The position numbers and the translations under genes were made by a program. 64,000 nucleotides of DNA from Kineosporia rhizophila. Lineage in GTDB: Bacteria > Actinomycetota > Actinomycetes > Actinomycetales > Kineosporiaceae. The notes beneath the pieces were generated by a model. It searched no databases. It saw only the letters and a program-made list of their open reading frames with translations, and was not told the DNA's origin. Numbering within the stretch: position 1 is the stretch's first letter; each line of letters opens with the position of its first letter. This document shows, piece after piece, positions 55,050-63,052 of the stretch. Location of the stretch: assembly GCF_021277265.1 (NCBI RefSeq), contig NZ_JAJSOH010000014.1, positions 62,001 to 126,000 on the forward strand, in the 5' to 3' direction.

Positions 55050-57467
55050 ATGAACGATCCAGACGACTCCCGCAGGCCACCGATGGGCATGGGTCCCGAA
55101 CCGGTGCGAGTGCCGGTCGGCCGGCCGCGGCGTATCCCGGTGGGGGCGGAGGGGGCTGCTGATCACGGTGGCCCGGTTCCGGTCGGCGCTGGTCCGGGGG
55201 GACCGGCTGGGCCAGGCGGACCAGGGCCCGCGGGGCCGCCGATGCGGATGAACGGCCCGATGCGACCGCGTGAACGGGGGCCCGAAACTGGCAGTCAGGC
55301 AACGGAGTCCGAGGGGGAGACTCTGGGGCCGGGCCCGGAGAACGACGAGTTCCCGGTGACCGAAGGGCAGACCAGCTTCACCTTCCGCGACACGCTGGCC
55401 CTGGCCAGTTCGTCGCTGAAGCTGGTCTGGGCAGCCGGCCGGCGCGAGCTCGTGGTCATCCTGGTGATGGACGCGCTGCAGGCGATCGCCCTGTTCTTCG
55501 TCATCTTCCAGCTGCAGCGGCTGATCACCGAGCTGATCCTGGCCGACCGCAACGGCGACTCCTCCGCCCTGGCCATGAGCATCGGTCTGTTCGTCCTGGT
55601 CAACATGGTGGCGATCGCCGCCCAGACGGTGATCTCGAACCGCCGCCCGCTGCTCAGCGAGCGCACCGGGATGTATGTCAGCGGCGAGGTCATCCGGGTG
55701 GCGGGCACGGCCGAACTGGCCGACTTCGACGACTCGGCCTTCCACGACCGGCTGCAGCGGGCCGCGGCCAGTGCCGCCACCCGGCCGTCGATGCTGGTGC
55801 AGAGCCTGGTCATGATCCTGCAGGAAACCATTGCCCTGCTGGCCATCTGGATCGCCCTGGCGTTCGTGGCCCCGGTCGTGGCGGCGGCCCTGCTGGTGGT
55901 GGTCGTGCCGATCTGGATCGCCGGCGTGCGCGGCGGGGAAGAGTTCTTCGGCTTCATCACCCGGATCACCCACACCGACCGGGGCCGCAACTACCTCTTC
56001 GGCCTGCTCACCCAGCGCGAGCCGGCCAAGGAGATCCGCGCCCTCGACATCGGCGACTACCTCACCCAGCGCTGGCGGGTCTCGATGAACCGCCGGATCG
56101 ACCTGCTGGCCGAGACCATGCGCAAGCGGATGCGGGCCTCGGTGCTGGGCTCGCTGGGCAGCAACGTGGTGATGGCGATCGCCGGTTCGGCCCTGGTGGC
56201 GATGAACCAGGCCGGCTACCTCACCCTTCCCGAGACGGCGACCGTGGCCGGGGCCCTGCTGATGTTCAGCCAGCGGCTGCTGCGCTCGGTCACCATGGCC
56301 AACGACTTCTTCGAGTCCGCGCCGCTGGTGCGCGACCTGAACGAGTTCCTGGCGCTGGAGCCCTCGCTGGTGCGGGTGCGCTCCGGGCAGGCCTACGCCG
56401 GTCAGTTCGACCAGATCGAGATCGACGGCGCCTCGTTCCGCTACTTCGGTTCCGGCAAGGACGCCCTGGAGGCGGTGAGCCTGTCGATCCGGGCCGGCGA
56501 GGTGGTGGCCCTGGTGGGTGAGAACGGCTCGGGCAAGACCACTCTGGCCAAGATGCTGGCCGGACTGTACGCGCCCACCAGCGGTCAGATCCGGGTGGAC
56601 GGGGTGGACCTGGCCGCGATGGACACGGCCACCTGGCGGGCCCGGGTGGCGGTGCTCTTCCAGGACTTCATCCGCTACGCCCTGCCGGCGGGGGAGAACA
56701 TCCACGTCGGCGATGTGAGCCGCGAACCGCTGGTGGCCGACATCCGCGAGGCGGCCCGCGCGGCCGGGGCCGACGGGTTCCTGGCCAGCCTGCCCGACGG
56801 CTACCGCACCATCCTGTCGCCGCAGTTCAGCCGCGGGCAGGACCTGTCGCTGGGGCAGTGGCAGCGGGTCGCCCTGGCCCGGGCCTTCTTCCGCGACGCG
56901 CCCCTGGTCATCCTCGACGAGCCCACCGCCTCGCTCGACGCCCGGGCCGAGCGGGCGCTGTTCGACAGCATCCGCGACCTGTACGTGGACCGCACCGTGC
57001 TGCTGATCTCGCACCGGTTCGCCACCGTGCGCTCGGCCGACCGGATCGTGGTGCTGAAAGACGGGCGGATCGTGGAGCACGGCTCGCACACCGACCTGAT
57101 GGCCTCGAACGGGCTGTATGCCGAACTGTTCTCGATCCAGGCGGCCGGGTTCCTCGACGCGGACGAGCAGGAGGAGCCGGACGAGTTCACCGCGGCCGCG
57201 GCCGCGGCGGCTCCGGCTCCGGTCGGTGGGCCGGTCGGTGGGGGAGTGCTGACTGCGGGAGCTGGGCCGGCTGGGGGGCCGTGGGCTGTGGAAGCAGGAG
57301 GCCCCCGGATGGCCGCGGCTGGTGGTGCGCGGCCTGGTGGGGCAGGGGGTGCGGGCCCGGTGGAGGCCGGTGGTCCGTGGCCGGTGGAGCCGGGGGGAGC
57401 GCGGCTGGGGGAGCCGGGTGGGCCGCGGCGGCGGGAGCGGAGAGGTGGGGCCGGTGAGCTCGGGTAG
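55050..57467 (+). CDS. ABC exporter (TMD-NBD half-transporter) of the NRPS cluster
   Basis: An 805-residue half-transporter. ATG 55050 has GGAGGG 9 bases upstream. An unusual Pro/Gly/Met-rich N-terminus (~100 residues) precedes the membrane domain (~residues 125-420), with helices such as VVILVMDALQAIALFFVIFQ and ETIALLAIWIALAFVAPVVA. The NBD has Walker A VGENGSGKTTLAKML, Q-loop VLFQDFIRYALP, signature LSLGQWQRVALARAF, Walker B LVILDEPTASLD and H-loop ISHRFATV. The last ~80 residues are low-complexity Gly/Ala/Pro. The type is common in lanthipeptide and peptide clusters. It leads the operon, so it likely exports the peptide product or a precursor. Its stop overlaps the thioesterase gene. Confidence 0.88.
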   Translation: MNDPDDSRRPPMGMGPEPVRVPVGRPRRIPVGAEGAADHGGPVPVGAGPGGPAGPGGPGPAGPPMRMNGPMRPRERGPETGSQATESEGETLGPGPENDEFPVTEGQTSFTFRDTLALASSSLKLVWAAGRRELVVILVMDALQAIALFFVIFQLQRLITELILADRNGDSSALAMSIGLFVLVNMVAIAAQTVISNRRPLLSERTGMYVSGEVIRVAGTAELADFDDSAFHDRLQRAAASAATRPSMLVQSLVMILQETIALLAIWIALAFVAPVVAAALLVVVVPIWIAGVRGGEEFFGFITRITHTDRGRNYLFGLLTQREPAKEIRALDIGDYLTQRWRVSMNRRIDLLAETMRKRMRASVLGSLGSNVVMAIAGSALVAMNQAGYLTLPETATVAGALLMFSQRLLRSVTMANDFFESAPLVRDLNEFLALEPSLVRVRSGQAYAGQFDQIEIDGASFRYFGSGKDALEAVSLSIRAGEVVALVGENGSGKTTLAKMLAGLYAPTSGQIRVDGVDLAAMDTATWRARVAVLFQDFIRYALPAGENIHVGDVSREPLVADIREAARAAGADGFLASLPDGYRTILSPQFSRGQDLSLGQWQRVALARAFFRDAPLVILDEPTASLDARAERALFDSIRDLYVDRTVLLISHRFATVRSADRIVVLKDGRIVEHGSHTDLMASNGLYAELFSIQAAGFLDADEQEEPDEFTAAAAAAAPAPVGGPVGGGVLTAGAGPAGGPWAVEAGGPRMAAAGGARPGGAGGAGPVEAGGPWPVEPGGARLGEPGGPRRRERRGGAGELG

Positions 57468-58341
57468 GGCGGGCAGTCGGTCGCACTCGATGCACCTGAT
57501 CCGGCAAGGGCGGGCTCGGCGCAGCGGAGAGAGTGCAGGGCCGGTGGTGCTGCTCGTGCCCGGGTCCGACGGCAATCCGGCGGTGTTCGTGCGGCTTGCC
57601 GGTCTGGTTCCGGCTGGGCCTGCAGTGTTCGCCTTCCAGTCCCGAGGGCTGGAGCCGGGGGAGCAGACGCTCAGCACAGTTGAGCAGATCGCGGCCGCCT
57701 ACCTGGAAGAGGCTGTGCGTACCCGGCCGCACGGGCCCTACGTGCTGGGCGGTTGGTCGATGGGGGCCTACGTGGCCCTGGAGATGGCCCGCCAAGCAGA
57801 CGAGGCCGGCTTGGACGTGGCGGGGCTGCACCTGATCGCCCCGGCCGTGCCGGTGCGGGGTGGGTACTGGGCCCGCCGGAAGGCCCGGCGGGAACTGCGG
57901 GCGCGGCTGCGGGACACCCAGGCTCAGCTCGAGCAGGCGCAGGCCGCCGACCCGGCGGCGCTGCAGAAGATGCCGCTGTGGGACCTGGCCGACGACCCGC
58001 TCGACGAACCCGCCGAGCGGCCGGCCGACCAGTTGCGCCGCGATCTGGTCAACCTGGCCAACCTCGCTGCCGGAGCCCACTACCGGCCGCGCCGGGCCTG
58101 GAAGGGCCGCACGGTGCTCTACCTCCCGCAGGAAGATCCGGCCGACGTGCAGGAGCAGACCCTTTCCTTCTGGTCGCGGGTGGTGCCGCCGGGGCCGCAG
58201 GTCGTGGCCCTGAACTGCGAGCACCACCACGCCGTCTACGGGGCGGCGGCCCAGACCGTCGCCGCGTCCCTGGGTCCCCGACCCGACCGCACGACCAACC
58301 CGTACCAGACCGCGAACGGTGAGGAAGGCGTCCTCAAATGA
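57454..58341 (+). CDS. Alpha/beta-hydrolase thioesterase of the NRPS cluster
   Basis: A 295-residue thioesterase. GTG 57454 overlaps the transporter gene by 14 bases; ATG 57490 is an alternative. The fold is marked by VVLLVPGSDGNPAVFVRLAG, the oxyanion region; FAFQSRGLEPGEQ; and nucleophile elbow GPYVLGGWSMGAYVALEMAR (G-x-S-x-G, Ser near residue 101). The catalytic His is probably in NCEHHHAV near the C-terminus (residue ~260). It belongs to the NRPS/PKS thioesterase group: it could act in trans to release the peptide, since the next NRPS lacks a TE domain, or as a type II editor. Its stop overlaps the NRPS start (ATGA). Confidence 0.87.
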   Translation: MSSGRAGSRSHSMHLIRQGRARRSGESAGPVVLLVPGSDGNPAVFVRLAGLVPAGPAVFAFQSRGLEPGEQTLSTVEQIAAAYLEEAVRTRPHGPYVLGGWSMGAYVALEMARQADEAGLDVAGLHLIAPAVPVRGGYWARRKARRELRARLRDTQAQLEQAQAADPAALQKMPLWDLADDPLDEPAERPADQLRRDLVNLANLAAGAHYRPRRAWKGRTVLYLPQEDPADVQEQTLSFWSRVVPPGPQVVALNCEHHHAVYGAAAQTVAASLGPRPDRTTNPYQTANGEEGVLK

Positions 58342-61300
58342 CTGCTGCAACCGACCTTCTGAAACAACTCGAGGCCGGCGGGGTGCACCTCTACCTGGCC
58401 GAGGGCAGGCTGCGGGCCCTGGCCTCGAAAGAGGCCCTCACCCCGGGCGTGCGCGAGCAGATCGCCGGCCACCGCGACGAGCTGATGGCGTTGCTGCGCG
58501 ACGGGGGCCTGGACGAGGGGCCGCAGGCCTCGGTGATCGAGCCCGCCGACCGGAGTCAGGTGCTTCCCTTGTCGTTCGCCCAGCAGCGCCTGTGGTTCCT
58601 CTGGCAGCTCGACCCCACCTCGGTGGAGTACAACCTGCCGATCCCGATCAAGTGGGACGAGGAGTTCGACCTCACGGCGATGACGTCGGCCCTGACCGCC
58701 CTGGTGGAGCGGCACGAGGTGCTGCGCACCCGGCTGGTCGACGGCCCGGACGACACCCCCTGCCAGGTGATCGACCCGCCCGCACCCTTCGAGCTGCCGG
58801 TGCGCGACGTCTCCGGTGCGGCCGACCCGGAGGTCGAGATCCAGGCCGCGCTGCGCCGCGAGATGACCACGCCTTTCGACCTTTCCACCGGGCCGGTGAT
58901 CCGGGCCGAGCTGCTACGGGTCACCGACACTCAGCACGTGCTGGTGCTCTGCCTGCACCACGTGGCCTTCGACGAGTGGTCGGCCCGCATCCTGCAGCGC
59001 GAGATCAATGAGCTGTACCAGGCCTTCCGCGACCACCGGCCGGCCCGGCTGCCCGTACTGCCGGTGCAGTACGCCGACTTCGCGGCCTGGCAGCGGCAGT
59101 GGCTCAGCGGCGAGGTGCTGGACGAGCAGCTGGAGTACTGGCGCAAGCGGCTGGCCGGCGCCCCGGTGCTGGAACTGCCCACCGACCGGCCCCGCCCGCC
59201 GGTGCGCTCCACCCAGGGCCGCTCCCTGGAGTTCGAGGTGCCGGCCGAGGTCACCGCACGGCTGCAGGCCCTGGCCCGCACCAGCGGCGCCTCGATGTTC
59301 ATGACCCTGTTCTCGGCCTTCGCGGTGCTGCTGAGCCGCTACAGCGGGCAGACCGACGTGATGGTGGGCACCCCGATCGCCAACCGCAACCGGGCCGAGA
59401 CCGAGGGCCTGATCGGCTTCTTCGTGAACACCCTGGTGCTGCGCGCCGACCTGGACGGCAACCCCTCGTTCACCGAGCTGCTGGGCCGGGTGCGGGAGAC
59501 CGCCCTGGAGGCCTACGCCCACCAGGACCTGCCGTTCGAGCACCTGGTCGACGCGCTGGAGACCACCCGGGACCGCTCCCGTACGCCGCTGTTCCAGGTC
59601 ATCTTCAGCTACGCCTACGCCCAGCCGGGCGGTGACGGTCCGGCCGACGGGGGTGCACCGCCCGCGCCGGAAGACAGCACCGTGCCGGTCAAGTTCGACC
59701 TGGCCCTGTCGGTCGGGGAGACCAACGACGGCACCCTGCGCGCCGGTATCGCCTACGCCACCAGCCTGTTCGACGCCGACCGGATGGAACGGCTGGTCGA
59801 GCACCTGAAGGTGCTGCTGGCCGGGATCGCGGCCGACCCGGACCGGCCGGTGGCCCAGTTGCCGATCCTGAGTGCCCCTGAACGGGCCGACCTGGCCCGT
59901 TGGAGTGTCGGTGAGGGGCCGGTACCGGCCGTGACCGGCGTCCATGAATTGATCACTGCACGGGCCCTGGTGGCTCCGACCGCGGTGGCGATCCGTTGCG
60001 GGGACGAGGTTCTCACCTACGCCGACCTGGAGGAGCAGGCCACCCGGCGGGCCCGGCACCTGCGCTCGCTCGGGGTGGGGCCGGAGAGCCTGGTCGGGCT
60101 CTGCCTGCCGCGCAGCGCGCAGATGGTGGTCTCGATGGTGGCGGTGTGGAAGGCCGGGGGCGCCTACGTGCCGCTCGACCCGAACTACCCCTCCGACCGG
60201 CTGGCCTTCATGCTCGAGGACAGCCGGGCCGAGGTGCTGCTGGCCACCACCGAGGGCCTGAGCCGGCTCAGCGCCGAGCTGATCCCGCCGGGCTGCCAGA
60301 TCGTCCTGCTCGACGACGAACCGCGCTCTTCCGACGAGGGGGAACTGCCCGGCTGCGTGTCGGGAGACCAGGCCGCCTACGTCATCTACACCTCCGGATC
60401 GACCGGCCGGCCGAAGGGCGTGCAGATCGCCCACGGGGCCGTGGTGAACATGGCCCTGGCCCTGCGTGACGTGCTGGGCGCGGGGGAGGGCGTCACCGCG
60501 TTGCAGTTCGCCTCGTTCAGCTTCGACGCGGCCGTGCTCGACGTGGCGGTGGTGCTCACCGCCGGTGGCACCCTGGCCATCGCCACCGACCCGGAGCGCG
60601 GTGAACCCGAGGCGCTGGCCGCACTGATCGAGCGGCACCAGGTCGACGTGGCCAGCGTGGTGCCCTCGCTGCTGGCCGTGCTCGACCAGCCCGCCGTCTC
60701 CCGCGTGCGCAACTGGGTGGTGGGGGCCGAGCGCCTCACCGCCGACCGGGCCCGGCCCTGGACCAACGGCTCGCAGCTGTGGAACACCTACGGCCCCACC
60801 GAGACCACGGTGATCGCGACCGCCGGGCTGCTCCCGCCCACTCAGGCCGGTGCCGCGCACCCGCCGATCGGCAGCCCGATCGGCAACATCCAGGTGCGCC
60901 TGCTCGACCGGGCCCTGCAGCCGGTGCCGGTCGGGGTGGAGGGGGAGGTCTACATCGGCGGCGCCGGGGTGGCCCGCGGCTACATCGGACGCTCGGCCCT
61001 GACCTCGGAGAAGTTCATCGCCGATCCGGTGGCGGGGGACGGCTCCCGGCTCTACCGCTCCGGAGACACCGCCCGCTGGCGCCCGGACGGCCTGCTGGAG
61101 TTCGTCGGCCGCATCGACCACCAGGTCAAGGTGCGCGGCTTCCGGATCGAGCCGGGCGAGATCGAGAAGGTGCTCGCCACCCACCCGGCGGTCGCCACCG
61201 CGGTGGTGATCGCCGACGGTCAGGAAGAAGACCGGCGGTTGGTGGCCTACGCGGTGCCGGCCAGCGAGGACGCCCTGCCCCCGGTGGAGGAGCTGCGCCA

Positions 61301-61718
61301 GCACATCCGCCAGCAACTGCCCGAGTACATGGTGCCGGCCGTGTTCGTGCCGATCCCCGAGCTGCCGCTGGGCCCCAACGGCAAGCTCGACCGGGCCGCC
61401 CTGCCCGCCCCCGACAGCGCCCGGCTGGCCCCGGTCACGGTCTACCAGGCGCCCCGCGACGGCACCGAAGAACTGCTGGCCAGCATCTGGGCCGGGCTGC
61501 TGAACGTGGAACGGGTCGGGGTGGCCGACAACTTCTTCGACCTGGGCGGGCACTCGCTGCTGGCCACCCAGGTGATGTCCCGGGTGCGCTCGACCTTCGA
61601 CATCGAGATCCCGCTCGCGGCGCTGTTCGACCGGCCGACCGTGGCCGGGCTGGCCGAGGCGGTGCGCGAGGCCCTGGCCGCCGCCGACGGCGCCGAGCTC
61701 GAAGGGTTCGACCTGTGA
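58338..61718 (+). CDS. Nonribosomal peptide synthetase, TubC-C-A-T module
   Basis: A 1,126-residue single-module NRPS. Residues 1-55 are a TubC-type N-terminal docking domain (ATDLLKQLEAGGVHLYLAEG). The condensation domain (~73-500) has SFAQQRLWFLWQLDPTS and catalytic HHVAFDEWS at 207-215. The adenylation domain (~525-1010) has YVIYTSGSTGRPKGVQIAHG (A3, near 680), FDAAVLDVAVVLTAGG (A4), NTYGPTETTV (A5), GEVYIGGAGVARGY, YRSGDTARWRPDG and GRIDHQVKVRGFRIEPGEIE. By eye the specificity residues read D-A-L-V-V-G-T-V-I-K, suggesting a bulky hydrophobic or aromatic amino acid. The carrier domain has DNFFDLGGHSLLATQV (Ser ~1072). No TE or E domain. It needs an upstream partner, implied by TubC. Confidence 0.93.
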   Translation: MTAATDLLKQLEAGGVHLYLAEGRLRALASKEALTPGVREQIAGHRDELMALLRDGGLDEGPQASVIEPADRSQVLPLSFAQQRLWFLWQLDPTSVEYNLPIPIKWDEEFDLTAMTSALTALVERHEVLRTRLVDGPDDTPCQVIDPPAPFELPVRDVSGAADPEVEIQAALRREMTTPFDLSTGPVIRAELLRVTDTQHVLVLCLHHVAFDEWSARILQREINELYQAFRDHRPARLPVLPVQYADFAAWQRQWLSGEVLDEQLEYWRKRLAGAPVLELPTDRPRPPVRSTQGRSLEFEVPAEVTARLQALARTSGASMFMTLFSAFAVLLSRYSGQTDVMVGTPIANRNRAETEGLIGFFVNTLVLRADLDGNPSFTELLGRVRETALEAYAHQDLPFEHLVDALETTRDRSRTPLFQVIFSYAYAQPGGDGPADGGAPPAPEDSTVPVKFDLALSVGETNDGTLRAGIAYATSLFDADRMERLVEHLKVLLAGIAADPDRPVAQLPILSAPERADLARWSVGEGPVPAVTGVHELITARALVAPTAVAIRCGDEVLTYADLEEQATRRARHLRSLGVGPESLVGLCLPRSAQMVVSMVAVWKAGGAYVPLDPNYPSDRLAFMLEDSRAEVLLATTEGLSRLSAELIPPGCQIVLLDDEPRSSDEGELPGCVSGDQAAYVIYTSGSTGRPKGVQIAHGAVVNMALALRDVLGAGEGVTALQFASFSFDAAVLDVAVVLTAGGTLAIATDPERGEPEALAALIERHQVDVASVVPSLLAVLDQPAVSRVRNWVVGAERLTADRARPWTNGSQLWNTYGPTETTVIATAGLLPPTQAGAAHPPIGSPIGNIQVRLLDRALQPVPVGVEGEVYIGGAGVARGYIGRSALTSEKFIADPVAGDGSRLYRSGDTARWRPDGLLEFVGRIDHQVKVRGFRIEPGEIEKVLATHPAVATAVVIADGQEEDRRLVAYAVPASEDALPPVEELRQHIRQQLPEYMVPAVFVPIPELPLGPNGKLDRAALPAPDSARLAPVTVYQAPRDGTEELLASIWAGLLNVERVGVADNFFDLGGHSLLATQVMSRVRSTFDIEIPLAALFDRPTVAGLAEAVREALAAADGAELEGFDL

Positions 61719-62980
61719 GCTGGCCGGTTCATCCCGCACTGGGCGATCCGGTGATGGACACGATGAACTTCCTGAACGAGATCGCGGCCCGCTACCCGGC
61801 GGCGATCTCGTTCGCCCCCGGCCGCCCGTACGACGGCTTCTTCGACGTGGAGCAGATCTTCGGGCATCTGCGCGGCTACCTCGATCACCTGGCCGCCGGC
61901 CTGAACCCGGCTCAGGTGCGGGACGCCCTGTTCCAGTACGGCCCGACGGCCGGGCGCATCCAGGGCCTGATCGCCGAGGCACTGCGTCAGGACGAGGGGT
62001 TCGACGTTCCGGACGAGTCGATCGTGGTCACGGTCGGCGCGCAGGAAGCGATGCTGCTCACCGTGCGGGCACTGTTCTCGCGGCCGGAAGACGTGTTGCT
62101 GGTCTGCAGCCCCTGCTACGTGGGCGTCGTCGGCGTGGCGCGGCTTCTCGGGGTCACCGTACGCGCTGTGCCCGAACGTGAGAACGGTCTGGACGCGGGC
62201 GATCTGGAACTGGCCATCAAGGCCGAGAAGGCGCTGGGCAACAACCCCCGCGCGGTCTACGTGATCCCCGACCACTCCAACCCGTCCGGCAACACGCTAG
62301 GTCTGGAAACCCGTGAGCAGGTGCTCCAGATCGCCCACCGCGAGCAGGTTCTGGTGCTGGAAGACAGCCCGTACCGCTGGGCCGGGCCGAGTGAGCCGGT
62401 TCCGTCGCTCAAACGGCTCGACCAGCACCGGCAGGTCGTTCAGCTGGGCTCGTTCTCCAAGACGGTGTTCCCCGGAGCCCGGGTGGGCTACGTGGTGGCC
62501 GATCAGGAGGTGGCCGGCGGAGGGCTGCTGGCTGCCGAACTGGCCAAGGTCAAGAGCATGGTCACGGTGAACACGCCTCCGCTGAGCCAGGCCGTGGTGG
62601 CCGGGGCGCTGCTGTCCGGCGGTGGGGGAGTACGCGACCTCACCGCGCAGACCCGCCGGCACTACCAGCGGGCCATGCAGCTCACGCTGGATCAGTTGGA
62701 GCTGCGCCTGGCTGGTCTCCCGGTGCGCTGGAACCGCCCCAGCGGCGGATTCTTCCTCAGCCTTCAGGTCCCCTTCCCGGCCGACGATCGCGAACTGATC
62801 AGCTGCGCCGAGGAGTTCGGGGTGCTCTGGACGCCCATGCGTTACTTCCATCCGGATTCCGGCGGTGAGCACGGGATCCGGCTCTCGATCAGCTGTCTCA
62901 GCGACGAGGAGATCGTCACCGGGGTCTCCCGGCTGGCCGTCTACCTCACGTCCAGGTGTTCGGCTACTTCCCGGCAGTGA
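61715..62980 (+). CDS. hpgT: HpgT-like PLP aminotransferase for aryl-glycine formation
   Basis: A 421-residue class I/II aminotransferase. GTG 61715 overlaps the NRPS stop (GTGA), so it is cotranslated. Landmarks are AISFAPGRPYDGFFDVEQIF, ALFQYGPTAGRIQGLIAEAL, IVVTVGAQEAMLLTVRALFS, YVIPDHSNPSGNTLGLETRE, LVLEDSPYRWAGPSEPVPSL, and PLP Lys in LGSFSKTVFPGARVGYVVAD (Lys near residue 248). The sequence style matches HpgT (DpgT), which converts 4-hydroxy- or 3,5-dihydroxyphenylglyoxylate to the aryl-glycine in glycopeptide pathways. With dpgA right behind it, this strongly suggests Dpg synthesis. Specificity for Hpg versus Dpg cannot be read from sequence. Confidence 0.85.
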   Translation: MSWPVHPALGDPVMDTMNFLNEIAARYPAAISFAPGRPYDGFFDVEQIFGHLRGYLDHLAAGLNPAQVRDALFQYGPTAGRIQGLIAEALRQDEGFDVPDESIVVTVGAQEAMLLTVRALFSRPEDVLLVCSPCYVGVVGVARLLGVTVRAVPERENGLDAGDLELAIKAEKALGNNPRAVYVIPDHSNPSGNTLGLETREQVLQIAHREQVLVLEDSPYRWAGPSEPVPSLKRLDQHRQVVQLGSFSKTVFPGARVGYVVADQEVAGGGLLAAELAKVKSMVTVNTPPLSQAVVAGALLSGGGGVRDLTAQTRRHYQRAMQLTLDQLELRLAGLPVRWNRPSGGFFLSLQVPFPADDRELISCAEEFGVLWTPMRYFHPDSGGEHGIRLSISCLSDEEIVTGVSRLAVYLTSRCSATSRQ

Positions 62981-62992
62981 AAGGAATCCGTC

Positions 62993-63052
62993 ATGAAGTT
63001 CGACAGCCGCCCGACGCACCGTAAGCGCATGTGGGGGTGGACGTACCGATGA
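62993..63052 (+). CDS. Possible 19-residue ORF before dpgA
   Basis: ATG 62993 follows AAAGGAA by 5-6 bases and encodes MKFDSRPTHRKRMWGWTYR, very basic and Trp/Arg-rich, ending TGA that overlaps the ATG at 63049 (ATGA). If translated it would couple to dpgA. However, dpgA may start upstream at GTG 63031 inside this ORF, in which case the ribosome site belongs to neither start clearly. Either a leader peptide or chance. Confidence 0.3.
   Translation: MKFDSRPTHRKRMWGWTYR

Noticed and set aside
55014-57677. Long minus-strand open frame opposite the ABC exporter gene
   Set aside because: Composition is repetitive (Pro, Arg, His, Gln) and the plus strand has intact Walker A, signature and Walker B motifs.
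58338-61718. Reading the NRPS as a Dpg- or Hpg-activating module
   Set aside because: The pocket residues as read by eye do not fit the known aryl-glycine codes; position next to dpgA alone is not enough.
58914-61982. Very long minus-strand open frame (over 1,000 codons) opposite the NRPS gene
   Set aside because: It is a GC-bias shadow: the sequence is low-complexity His/Gly/Arg/Val-rich, has no family motifs, and lies opposite an NRPS with every expected motif.
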